From: Bacteroidales bacterium
GTDB lineage: Bacteria > Bacteroidota > Bacteroidia > Bacteroidales > P3
Direction: 5' to 3'
Assembly: GCA_017618625.1 (NCBI GenBank)
Contig: JAFZTV010000081.1
Span: 1-64,000 of the forward strand
Length of the DNA: 64,000 nt
Shown: piece after piece, positions 36,601-45,093 of the stretch
How the letters are laid out: every line of letters begins with the position of its first letter
Numbering within the stretch: the first letter of the stretch is position 1
Notes under the pieces: generated by a model
Told to the model about the DNA's origin: nothing
The model's input: the letters and a program-made list of their open reading frames with translations, nothing else
Database searches by the model: none
Position numbers and translations under genes: made by a program

Positions 36601-37974
36601 TTATAGATTCATTATTCCTTGCCTGTTAATATGTCGAGCAAGCTTTGATTGAATTTCTGATAAAATAGAATTGCGCAATCTGAATAATGGATTTAAATTT
36701 GATTCTTTATCTAATAATTGTGTGATAAAATATCGGTAATTCAATACTAAGATTCTTTCTTGAGAACCATCGTTAAAAGAGGGCGAGACATAAATGGCTT
36801 CAGATTTTTTATCAATGAATTGTTCATAGTGCGAATCGATTATTACTCCCTGTACAACACGATCATACTTTGCTTTATTTTGAGCATAGTCGCATGCTGG
36901 TGTAACAACTACACCACAAGGTAGCATTGTTGTTTTTATTGCAGATCTCCGCTCTTGCAGTAATGTTCCATAATATTGCTTTGCTTCTTTTTTCGATATA
37001 TCTTGGAATTGTTCTTTTACTTGATCCCGTATGTCTTCTGTCTTAAGGCAGTCATTTAGTAATGTATTTGAACATTTTATACATTCGACATTACTATCCG
37101 TACTTGTAAACACACACCCAGGCTGATTTATCGAGGTATTCACTTTGGACATAAGAAGAGAATAATTGATTTTAGTTCGAACATCACTCTTATTTTCGGG
37201 ATTTATGATTTGCAATTCTGTTACATTTTCAATTGTACTATTTACAACATTTGCTTCTAAAGTGTCATAAAAAACATCATTAAGAAACAACAATGATGCT
37301 TTTGCTCGTTCCTCTAGAGATGCTTCTTTATAATGTTGCTCTAAATAAGAATGAGCAAATGACTCTAAGATATAATTTGCGTTATCAGACCAATTATCTT
37401 GTGCTTGACAACTATGAAATATTTCTCGAATGCTAGCATCTGCAGAATTATGAATATGATTTTCCCATTGTAATAAATAACTATAAGCAGGAACCTCGGC
37501 AAGGATTTTTTTCAATTCATCTAGAATACGCTGTTTGTCTATAGTATTGTCAATTTCATCAGCAAAATTCGGGAAAAAATCGGATTTGACATAAGGCATT
37601 ATACTAATTGGTGCACGGTCTTTTAACTCGTTCTTGAAAATATCTTCCACCACATATTTATATTCATGCTCTTGACGACTCCATAGAATTAGAACATAAG
37701 GATAGTTTTCTGGAGAAAGCAGATGTCTTAAAGTGTTTATTAATGATGAGCGTATCTCTTTGGGATTTTGAACCTTATTCCCTAAAAGATTTAAATCAAG
37801 AAAAAGAATTCTTATATCGTTTTCAGGTTTCTCCGGAAAACTTTCGCTATCATTGCCATCATAAAATGTATAAGGAATGTTGTTTTTTGAAAGAACCTGC
37901 ATTAAGGGTAATGCTTGATTGGCGACATCGTCAACGATTGCAATTCTTCCGGTTATAGGTATTGTGTTCTCCAT
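36601..37974 (-). CDS. Receiver-domain protein of the defence operon
   Basis: 457 residues. The N-terminal 135 residues look like a response-regulator receiver: IAIVDD (acidic pair D15-D16), LFLDLNL with candidate phosphoacceptor D60, LILWS (S99 at the switch position) and PYVKS (K130). The rest is not a known DNA-binding output: it has a four-Cys candidate metal site (CIKCSNTLLNDC and CGVVVTPACDY) and ends in a basic helix. It lies 6 nt after the double-GHKL gene, which has a histidine-kinase-like C-terminus, so the two probably form a phospho-signalling pair. The output is unknown. Confidence 0.72.
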   Translation of the reverse strand: MENTIPITGRIAIVDDVANQALPLMQVLSKNNIPYTFYDGNDSESFPEKPENDIRILFLDLNLLGNKVQNPKEIRSSLINTLRHLLSPENYPYVLILWSRQEHEYKYVVEDIFKNELKDRAPISIMPYVKSDFFPNFADEIDNTIDKQRILDELKKILAEVPAYSYLLQWENHIHNSADASIREIFHSCQAQDNWSDNANYILESFAHSYLEQHYKEASLEERAKASLLFLNDVFYDTLEANVVNSTIENVTELQIINPENKSDVRTKINYSLLMSKVNTSINQPGCVFTSTDSNVECIKCSNTLLNDCLKTEDIRDQVKEQFQDISKKEAKQYYGTLLQERRSAIKTTMLPCGVVVTPACDYAQNKAKYDRVVQGVIIDSHYEQFIDKKSEAIYVSPSFNDGSQERILVLNYRYFITQLLDKESNLNPLFRLRNSILSEIQSKLARHINRQGIMNL

Positions 37975-37980
37975 ATTGTA

Positions 37981-40152
37981 TTATTTTTTTAAGGATAAAA
38001 CAATAATTGCTCCATCTTGGAATTCTTCTGGGATAGCATAGTCTCCATTGTCTGGAAAACTAATTTTCCCTCCTTGTGCAGCTAATACTTCACTAGCAAT
38101 ATGTAGTCCTAAACCCATGCCAGCTCCGTTTTTCTTTCCTGTTACAAAAGGTTCAGTAATTTCCTCTGTTGGTAATAATATCCCAGTACCATTGTCGGCA
38201 ACAATAATATTGATAAAGTCATCTTCCGGGATGATATCAATATAGATTTTTTTTACAAAAGATTCTTTTTTTTCTTTTTTCTTGAAATATTTCTGGTCAA
38301 GCCAATAGATTGAATTGTCAATTAAATTCATGACCGTACTAATCATCAAGTTGCGAGCCATTTTGCATCGCAACCCCCTTACTTGGCCATTATCATTATA
38401 TTTCCTTGTTAAAACAATATTGTGTGCTTCAAGTCGGTATTCTGTATTGAACAATGCCTGATTTACGATATTTACAACACTCTCTGTCGTCTGGTCAGAA
38501 CGTCTAATTATATCGGCATATCCGTCAACTAAGGAAGATAGATGCTCTACCAGATGAAGGGCTCTTTCTGATGCGTTCTCTGTTTTCAGTACTTTCGTTA
38601 CCTCGTATATGATTTTCTCTATTTCATGCACAACAACTGACATGTTCAATCCAGCACCAGCAGCCTTTAAAAGATTGTCGGTTACAGTCTTATAGTCTCG
38701 TTCGATTTTAACGAGGTATTTCTTTATTTCTGTTTTTACTTCACTATCTTTGACCTTTTCTTCTACATAACGTTGCGCTTCACCAATTAAACTCATCACG
38801 GGTTCGGATTTTGGTGTCGGGCCGTATAATTCTTTTAGTTTTTTCTTGTCTGTTTGACGAAGAATCTCAACTATTTCAATGACATGCAAAACAGCATTCT
38901 TAAATGCGGCATAGGCATCATTTGCCACAAATCCCTCACGATTAGTCTTTTCCTCCAAATCAGAGCTTTCTTCTCGATTTAGCTCAACAGCACCAACAAT
39001 CAGATTATTACTGATAGCCTTTGTCGGCTGCTGAAATCTTCTATAATCCAAAGCCAGCCAGTCATTTTCAGGTTCTCCATAATCATATACTCTCAATCCA
39101 TCCCTAAATACGCGAACACCTCCATTTGATTTCAGATAAGCCTTAAATCCCGATTTATCAGACAACCCCATTTTTAACACGAAGGCATCTTGGTCAAAAA
39201 CAAAGCCTTTAAATTTTATTTTGCCAATTTTATGGTCGGTTAGATTAACATCCTCACCTTTTTCGTCTTTTATTCTTAAATAGTTGTTGACAATAGGGTC
39301 TTCAACATCAACTACTCTTTCTTTCAATTTTGTCATGGTAGCCCATGGCGTAAATTTATAAGAAAAATACGAAATAGAATTATTCTCTATTATGGCTTCG
39401 AATTGGAAGAGAGAGTATTCTCTAACACCTTCCCATGATAATATTCCATCAAACCATTTCGGTTTGTCTTCTATCTCAAAACTCGGTTTGAAAGACCCAA
39501 TAGTCTCAAATGGGGAAGTTATTGACGTCATTGCCCTTTTTACCTCACGAGCAGTACCTCTTTCCCATGGATGACGGAAACCTCGAATAACTATTTTTGT
39601 ACCTGTTCGTCCGTCTGTAAAATATTGTGGAGTATTTCGTTCAACTATCTTTATTGGTACCTCATCCAAATACTTGTGTTCTGCAAATCTAGTCCAATCA
39701 ATACGCACATACACCTCCTTGGCTTCAGCATTTTTAGTTGTCATTTCAATGATATTGCCAAGTTTATGTGCTCCAAATCGTCCAATTCCTTTTTCCCCGA
39801 TAGGGAGTCGTTTAAATTTTGGTGTTACTCGTCGTTCAATGTATTGCTCTTGCTTGAAATTACTACCGGGTTCGAGCCAAACATTTTCAACAATATCTCC
39901 TGTCATGCCAAATCCGTCGTCTTCTATTTCAATATCACCATTACTCAGCGATTCTGGATTATGCATGGTTATTATTACCTTTGAGGCATCTGCATCATAG
40001 GCATTTTTGGCCAGTTCAAGCAAGGCAATGCTTTCATTTTTAATCAACTGGTCTCCTAATTGTAGAAGCAATCTCGCACGAGGTTTGAACTTCGCTATTC
40101 TTTCTTGCTCTTCATTGTTATCATTTGCTGTTATGAGCATATTATCAGTCAT
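37981..40152 (-). CDS. Double-GHKL protein: MORC/MutL-like ATPase plus histidine-kinase-like module
   Basis: 723 residues with two ATP-binding GHKL modules. The first (about 30-200) has LLELAKNAYDADA (N50), DDGFGM (78-83) and GEKGIGRFGAHKLG (119-132), as in MORC/MutL/Hsp90-type ATPases linked to restriction systems. The second (about 500-722) looks like a sensor kinase: VVVHEIEK with candidate His509, N-box MNLIDNSIYW (N612), G1 VADNGTG (D653) and G2 GAGMGLGLHIA. No membrane segment, so it senses something in the cytoplasm. Overlaps methyltransferase 1 by 4 nt and precedes the receiver gene by 6 nt. Confidence 0.82.
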   Translation of the reverse strand: MTDNMLITANDNNEEQERIAKFKPRARLLLQLGDQLIKNESIALLELAKNAYDADASKVIITMHNPESLSNGDIEIEDDGFGMTGDIVENVWLEPGSNFKQEQYIERRVTPKFKRLPIGEKGIGRFGAHKLGNIIEMTTKNAEAKEVYVRIDWTRFAEHKYLDEVPIKIVERNTPQYFTDGRTGTKIVIRGFRHPWERGTAREVKRAMTSITSPFETIGSFKPSFEIEDKPKWFDGILSWEGVREYSLFQFEAIIENNSISYFSYKFTPWATMTKLKERVVDVEDPIVNNYLRIKDEKGEDVNLTDHKIGKIKFKGFVFDQDAFVLKMGLSDKSGFKAYLKSNGGVRVFRDGLRVYDYGEPENDWLALDYRRFQQPTKAISNNLIVGAVELNREESSDLEEKTNREGFVANDAYAAFKNAVLHVIEIVEILRQTDKKKLKELYGPTPKSEPVMSLIGEAQRYVEEKVKDSEVKTEIKKYLVKIERDYKTVTDNLLKAAGAGLNMSVVVHEIEKIIYEVTKVLKTENASERALHLVEHLSSLVDGYADIIRRSDQTTESVVNIVNQALFNTEYRLEAHNIVLTRKYNDNGQVRGLRCKMARNLMISTVMNLIDNSIYWLDQKYFKKKEKKESFVKKIYIDIIPEDDFINIIVADNGTGILLPTEEITEPFVTGKKNGAGMGLGLHIASEVLAAQGGKISFPDNGDYAIPEEFQDGAIIVLSLKK

Positions 40153-41405
40153 AGCATTTGAATTATTGTTGAAGCTATCGTTTTGGCCATTAACGGCGGT
40201 ACGGCGTTGCCTATTTGCTTGAATTTTGCAGAACGGCTTCCCTCAAAGAAAAAATTGTCAGGGAATGACTGTAAACGAGCAGCTTCCCTGACTGAAATTG
40301 AACGACAATACTTAATATTTGGGTGTATAAAGTAGTGACCGTCCTTGGCTAAATGAGCAACCAGCGTATGAGAGTATCCTTCCCCGTCAACAACCTTGAA
40401 CCTGTCTAAAAATGATTTCTCATTCTTGTGTGTCTTTAGCTCTGTTGGCAGGTCTGTATATTTGAGGCGGATGCGGTTTTTATTCCATTTTTTTATGGCG
40501 TAAGAATAGATGGCGGCATCGTTATTGTTGAGTGGTCGCGTGATATTCTGCGTCACGAATGGTTCTTCGATGGGACGGATACCACTTTCAATCAAATATC
40601 TGCTAGAGGTCAGCCTATACGGAGCTATACTTTGAACATCTCCGGCTCGGAGTACAGGAAGGTCGCTCAAAATATCATTAACAACAGCGGACGCTTTCTT
40701 TATAGGAATGTTCGGATACCCTAAATCCTTTTTTTTCTGCCATCCGACAATAATCAATCGGTGGCGGACTTGAAGCACACCATAATCGGAGGCATCCAGC
40801 ATCCTGTAGTGCACTTTATATCCCAATTCATCGAAATACTCTTGAAGATTTCTGAAATGTTCACCTTTCTTCGCACTCAACAGACCTGGCACATTTTCAA
40901 AAACAAACCCTTTTGGTCGAAACTCTTTGAGAAATTTACCATATTGCAGATAGAGTAAAGTGCGGGGGTCGTCTTCCATTTTTTTATCGTGACGGCCTAA
41001 TAAAGAGTATGCCTGGCAAGGCGGACCGCCAATAATCAAATCCACCTTTCTTTTCCCCAGTAACTGTCTAATTTTCGTGAAAGTGGGCTTGATAGTTTCG
41101 TCTGAAATTTCTACATTGAGGACAGAATCAGTCACTTCGTGAGGAACAGAGGCATATAAAGATTCTCTTGACGACTCACCTTTCAGATAGTTGTAGTATG
41201 TATCAAGTTGGCCGTGAGACTTCAGATAGTGGTAGCAGCATCGGGTTTTCAAGGTGTCGCAGGCATCCTTGTCCATTTCGATATGAGCAATAGGTTCAAA
41301 TCCAGCTTGCACAAAGCCCTCGGACAAACCGCCAGCACCGGCGAAGAGGTCTATCACCGTATATGCTGAGTTAGCTATCTTATTTTTTGTGACATTAGTA
41401 GCCAT
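40149..41405 (-). CDS. DNA cytosine C5-methyltransferase 1
   Basis: 418 residues. Motif I VIDLFAGAGGLSEGF, motif IV GGPPCQAYS with the catalytic Cys, motif VI FENVPG, QVRHRLIIVG (motif VIII) and GNAVPPLMAKTIA (motif X) are all seen. The target-recognition domain lies about 230-330. It begins 1 nt after the TOPRIM-like gene and overlaps the double-GHKL gene by 4 nt. Target sequence cannot be inferred by eye. Confidence 0.93.
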   Translation of the reverse strand: MATNVTKNKIANSAYTVIDLFAGAGGLSEGFVQAGFEPIAHIEMDKDACDTLKTRCCYHYLKSHGQLDTYYNYLKGESSRESLYASVPHEVTDSVLNVEISDETIKPTFTKIRQLLGKRKVDLIIGGPPCQAYSLLGRHDKKMEDDPRTLLYLQYGKFLKEFRPKGFVFENVPGLLSAKKGEHFRNLQEYFDELGYKVHYRMLDASDYGVLQVRHRLIIVGWQKKKDLGYPNIPIKKASAVVNDILSDLPVLRAGDVQSIAPYRLTSSRYLIESGIRPIEEPFVTQNITRPLNNNDAAIYSYAIKKWNKNRIRLKYTDLPTELKTHKNEKSFLDRFKVVDGEGYSHTLVAHLAKDGHYFIHPNIKYCRSISVREAARLQSFPDNFFFEGSRSAKFKQIGNAVPPLMAKTIASTIIQML

Positions 41406-41406
41406 G

Positions 41407-42051
41407 TTATTCTGTCGTCTTTATTATGTTTCCTGTAAGGAATTCTTTTAGCGGCTCCAAGTATTCCGAATCCAGATTCCAGTGCTGGGGGTTCTCGTAG
41501 TTACGGTTAGCCTCTTTTATCAACTTCTTTTGTTCGCTAGAATTGAACAACAGCGCTTCAAGGTAACCGTATATCTTGGTCTTCTTGGCTGGCGTGGTAA
41601 GCGGTGGCGGCGTACGGCCAGGGATGTCTATCTGTACCAGTTCTTGCTCGTAATGTTCCCAACAATCGAAAATGGGACGGTTGTTGGGGTTGATGATGTG
41701 CTCCAGCAGGTCTTCCAAAGTGCCGGCATCGTGATTGTTCGGCAGCAGGAATAATTCAAAATCAACGCCATACTGCTCTTTGATAGAAAGCAACTCTTCC
41801 CGACGATCCGCTATGTCTTCATCTGCATCAAAGATGACCAAGTTGACTCCTCCTTGGTCTGTGTTGATACGCATCTGATGAAGATTGATTTCGTCAGTCA
41901 GTTTTTGATAACCGCCAGTTTCCTTTTTTAGCTCACCAGTGTGAATTATGCTGTTTTGGGGAGCAGCTTCTTTAAACAGATGAAGATAATAGTCCTTCAA
42001 AAACTTTTTGTCGGCATCACCTTCTACTATGATGAGAAATCTATTTGTCAT
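41407..42051 (-). CDS. TOPRIM-like (DUF3226/DUF4435-type) protein
   Basis: 214 residues. The start FLIIVEGDADKKFLKDYY has the conserved Glu of TOPRIM folds, and VNLVIFDADED supplies the DxD pair; NNHDAGTLEDLL is also typical of DUF3226-like proteins. In the PARIS system an AAA ATPase is paired with a TOPRIM nuclease; this gene overlaps the stop of an AAA ATPase gene by 4 nt and may be the analogous effector. It is shorter than the PARIS effector as I know it, so equivalence is unproven. Confidence 0.7.
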   Translation of the reverse strand: MTNRFLIIVEGDADKKFLKDYYLHLFKEAAPQNSIIHTGELKKETGGYQKLTDEINLHQMRINTDQGGVNLVIFDADEDIADRREELLSIKEQYGVDFELFLLPNNHDAGTLEDLLEHIINPNNRPIFDCWEHYEQELVQIDIPGRTPPPLTTPAKKTKIYGYLEALLFNSSEQKKLIKEANRNYENPQHWNLDSEYLEPLKEFLTGNIIKTTE

Positions 42052-43124
42052 AGCACAACGCTCCTTATTTCTATATCATTTTCGCAAGCTCCACGTAAAC
42101 CCTCATGTGTCAGCTTGTAGGCTTGCAGCCCCTTCTTGAGAGTCTTTTCAAGTGTGTACAAACGCAAGGAGTCTTGATAGTCGGGCTTTTCCACAAGCAT
42201 TTCGTTCAACTTGAATAGTGTTTCCTTGCTGTGGGTGGTGACAAATATCTGCTTGTTGCTTGCTTCTGCCAACGCAAACAAAGCTTGCCATAGTTTTTTA
42301 TAGACGGAATAATGAAGCCCGTTGTCGATTTCGTCAATAAGCAGTATGTCAATGAGTGGATTGGCAGCACTCGCCACAATGCTCAGATAACGGCGAAGGC
42401 CATCTCCCATCATGCTGACCGACAGCATCTGAGACATACCTTCATACCCAATATAAATGTCATCCGTCAATATTTCTATGCTATTAATACGGGCGTCAAA
42501 TAATTTCAGCATGGCCAAAATCGTGTCCTTCCGATTTCGTTTAAACAATTCTGCCAAATCGTTGGCAAGATTGTTCGTCATCAAATCGGATGGTGTCAGC
42601 CAGGCCCTCTTATTCTCCAGGTATCCGTCGGCGACTTTTCGATTGACAACCAACCCTTGGGGATTTACTCGCAGCCAACTCTTATGGGTTTGTTTTGTCG
42701 TACCCTTGGCGATTTCAAAATTCATCTCCAACGTATTGACATACTTTACAGCACCCATCTGTTGCTGAGGTTCATTCTTCGGATTGGCCAACTCGTCAAA
42801 CACGTATGACAAGGCTAAAGCTAGATGCCGAGAACTACCATCCGACAGTTCTGCTTTTACTTCTGGTGGTGTCGTGACATCCAGATTGTTGAAAAAATAC
42901 TGAACATCTATAAAGTTACTGAATGGTTTGCGAGCTCGCACGGCGTTGATAGACTGAGGCACATCTGGATTTGACATACTCATCAACATTGCTATCGCCT
43001 CAAGCATTGTTGTTTTGCCTGAATTATTCTGACCGAGAAACACATTCACCCTGGAGAAATCATCTATTGTCAGATGCTCAATACCTCTGAAGTTCGATAT
43101 TTCTATGTTTTTGATACCGTCCAT
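42048..43124 (-). CDS. AAA ATPase (AAA_15/21, SMC/OLD-like)
   Basis: 358 residues, first gene of the defence operon. Walker A GQNNSGKTT (about 32-40) follows the ISNFRGIEHLTID start typical of RecF/OLD-like ATPases; the signature-like SMMGDGLRRYLSI, Walker B ILLIDEIDNGLH and switch FVTTHSKE complete the site. Such ATPases act as sensors or scaffolds that control a partner nuclease. The partner is most likely the TOPRIM-like gene that overlaps its stop by 4 nt. A -7 box lies about 35 nt upstream. Confidence 0.85.
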   Translation of the reverse strand: MDGIKNIEISNFRGIEHLTIDDFSRVNVFLGQNNSGKTTMLEAIAMLMSMSNPDVPQSINAVRARKPFSNFIDVQYFFNNLDVTTPPEVKAELSDGSSRHLALALSYVFDELANPKNEPQQQMGAVKYVNTLEMNFEIAKGTTKQTHKSWLRVNPQGLVVNRKVADGYLENKRAWLTPSDLMTNNLANDLAELFKRNRKDTILAMLKLFDARINSIEILTDDIYIGYEGMSQMLSVSMMGDGLRRYLSIVASAANPLIDILLIDEIDNGLHYSVYKKLWQALFALAEASNKQIFVTTHSKETLFKLNEMLVEKPDYQDSLRLYTLEKTLKKGLQAYKLTHEGLRGACENDIEIRSVVL

Positions 43125-43158
43125 TTTGATGGATTATTAATATATATAATATGCAGTG

Positions 43159-43166
43159 CAAAAATA
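43159..43166 (-). promoter_or_regulatory. -7 box of the defence operon
   Basis: Minus-strand TATTTTTG followed by C matches TAnnTTTG, 35 nt upstream of the AAA ATPase ATG. As all nine genes downstream are almost contiguous, it probably drives the whole operon. Confidence 0.6.
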
Positions 43167-43676
43167 CAAAAAAATATCGAAATGCACATTTCTGCGATAA
43201 TATTGTCGAGGCCGTAGAATCGACCTCCATAATTATCAAATTTCGAACTGTAACGCTCGGGGTCGTCTGGCATCGGAAATGCTTAATGACAAATGACACT
43301 TAATGACACATTGAAAATCCTTATTGACCTAATGACCTATTGACAACTAATGACAGATTTTGCCTTCGGATAATTTGGGTTTCGGGATTTTTGTCGTTTT
43401 TGGTATGAAAACTCATGTTTTTTACCCCGTTTTTTGCCAGTCGGAGGGCTTAAATCGACCAGCATAAATCGGTTTGCGTACAATTACATATCTGAAAACT
43501 AGTGCGTTGTACTATACTTTGCACCGTTGCAGTTGGTTTTCTTATAGGGGAATTTTCGACATCGAACTGCAACGGTGCAACGGCACAGTTTAAGAAACCA
43601 AACTATTGCATTATATTTCAACACATTGATCCACTAAAGAGGCCATAATGTGCAGGATAGCGACAAAACAGGGAGT

Positions 43677-43902
43677 TTATTCGGAGGTTGTTCGGAGGTG
43701 GAATAACGAAAACAGTTTAGCGGTTAGCGGTTCAAAATTGCTATTCCTCCCCGTCTCCTCCGAACCAGCTCTCTTCTTCAACCCTAATCCCATCGCTCTA
43801 ACCTCGCTCTAACCCTCTTCAAACCCTGCGATTTCCCTGTGTTTTCCCCGCAGGACTATTACAGAAACAATACAGAACGAATACAGAACTATTACAGAAA
43901 AC
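43677..43902. repeat. 11-bp degenerate tandem array
   Basis: Two units TTATTCGGAGG and TTGTTCGGAGG at 43677-43698, a looser middle, then ten contiguous units at 43793-43902: TCGCTCTAACC (twice), CTCTTCAAACC, CTGCGATTTCC, CTGTGTTTTCC, CCGCAGGACTA, TTACAGAAACA, ATACAGAACGA, ATACAGAACTA, TTACAGAAAAC. The unit sequence drifts but the 11-bp phase holds. Confidence 0.8.
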
Positions 43903-44260
43903 ATTAAAAAAACAGGCATAAATTTCATTAATCACCTAATACTCAGCCGACAAAAACCACTCAAAAAACAAACACTCCAAAACCAAAATTGAAAATGACA
44001 TTTTGACATTTTGACATCAGCAAACTCTCGCATCCCACCCACCACATTGATATCCAGCCACAAACCGCTCATTACCCAACTCCTCAAAATGTCATTTTCG
44101 GTCATTTTTCGGTCAAAAATTTGGGCAAAAAGCAAAAAAAATTGACATATTTCTAAAAAAAACTGCAATATTTCTTCCCCAAAAACCCATTTTAATCAAA
44201 AAAAGAAGCTTTTCGCAATATCAGCACTTTCAGCAAAACCTCAAAAAATCTTCCCAAAAA

Positions 44261-44312
44261 TTCGTAAACCGCAATCGGGTGGTTGTACTTTTGCAGCCGG
44301 ATTGGTGGTCGG
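44261..44312 (+). repeat. 52-bp direct repeat, copy 1
   Basis: Matches 44938-44989 at 46 of 52 positions. Contains a promoter-like TACTTTTG box (44286-44293). It brackets, with copy 2, the hexamer array and REP-like hairpins. Confidence 0.88.
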
Positions 44313-44446
44313 CGGGCGGCGACGTGTGGTAGTCAATATCATATACTCAAAATCGAACTGGATTGGACATTATTCTATCCTCAAAATTCAGGATTCAGGT
44401 CATCGACCACCCAACGCCCTACCAACGCCCACCTAACGATGACGGA

Positions 44447-44716
44447 GACCTTAACCTTGACCTTAACCTTGACGTTGACGTTGACCTTAACCTTGACCTT
44501 GACTTTAACCTTAACCTTGACCTTGACCTTAACCTTGACGTTGACTTTGACCTTAACCTTAACCTTAACCTTAACCTTGACCTTAACCTTGACGTTGACG
44601 TTGACCTTAACCTTGACGTTGACCTTAACGTTGACCTTAACCTTAACCTTGACGTTGACGTTGACTTTGACCTTAACCTTAACCTTGACTTTAACCTTAA
44701 CCTTGACGTTGACCTT
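44447..44716. repeat. Hexamer array, 45 units
   Basis: 270 bp of unbroken 6-bp units of the form (G/A)AC(C/G)TT, with a few GACTTT; GACCTT, AACCTT and GACGTT are the main versions. Because the period is a multiple of three and lacks stops, it creates open frames in several frames (Leu-Thr, Asn-Leu-Asp-Leu and Lys-Val runs). I do not consider those genes. Confidence 0.95.
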
Positions 44717-44732
44717 GACGAAAACTGGTTGC

Positions 44733-44862
44733 CTCACCCCCCAGCCCCCTCTCCTGAAGGCGAGGGGGAGTGTGGGTGGTTTACGGTTTATTGGTTGTTG
44801 GTTTGTTGGTTTACAGTTTTGTCTCACTCCTGCCCTTTTCCTGGGGGCGAGGGGGAGTGTGA
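44733..44862. repeat. Two REP-like hairpin elements
   Basis: Two related inverted repeats, at about 44733-44778 (CCCCCTC ... GAGGGGG, framed by CACCC/GGGTG) and about 44820-44862 (CACTCC ... GGAGTG with GAGGGGG). They resemble the widespread GC-rich intergenic palindromes of the CCCCTCTCC/GGAGAGGGG kind. Could terminate transcription or be mobile-element remnants. Confidence 0.55.
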
Positions 44863-44937
44863 TGGTCAAGGGTTGCGATGGTTGGGGAGTGATGGTCAGG
44901 GGGTTGGGGGAGTTGTGGAAAAGTTTTTGTGGGGTTA

Positions 44938-44989
44938 TTCGTAAACCGCAATCGAGTGGTTGTATCTTTGCAGCGTGATTGGAGGTCGG
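44938..44989 (+). repeat. 52-bp direct repeat, copy 2
   Basis: Second copy, with promoter-like TATCTTTG at 44963-44970. Six mismatches to copy 1. Spacing between copy starts is 677 bp. Confidence 0.88.
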
Positions 44990-45064
44990 TAATCAGTTTT
45001 AAGTTTTTAAGCTGTAAGTTTTAAGTGGATCGGTTGGGGTTTGCGGGAATACAAGGAAAATGTG

Positions 45065-45072
45065 TAACTTTG
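45065..45072 (+). promoter_or_regulatory. -7 box upstream of the sugar kinase gene
   Basis: TAACTTTG followed by C fits TAnnTTTG. It lies about 140 nt upstream of the kinase ATG; the transcribed leader would contain the octamer array at 45094-45178. Confidence 0.5.
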
Positions 45073-45093
45073 CAGTTGGAAAAACATGGCTTG

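Noticed and set aside
43991..44109. 15-bp inverted repeat (43991-44005 and 44095-44109)
   Set aside because: Each arm is itself nearly palindromic (AAAATG/CATTTT), so the inverted pairing is expected from the local TGACATTT repeats.
43932..44168. 78-codon minus-strand frame in the repeat-rich spacer
   Set aside because: Low-complexity, no promoter or family, sits in a TGACATTT-repeat zone.
44283..44978. Long open frames with Leu-Thr, Asn-Leu-Asp-Leu or Lys-Val runs on both strands
   Set aside because: They exist only because a stop-free hexamer array is read in several frames; no start signal, no family and no complexity outside the repeat.
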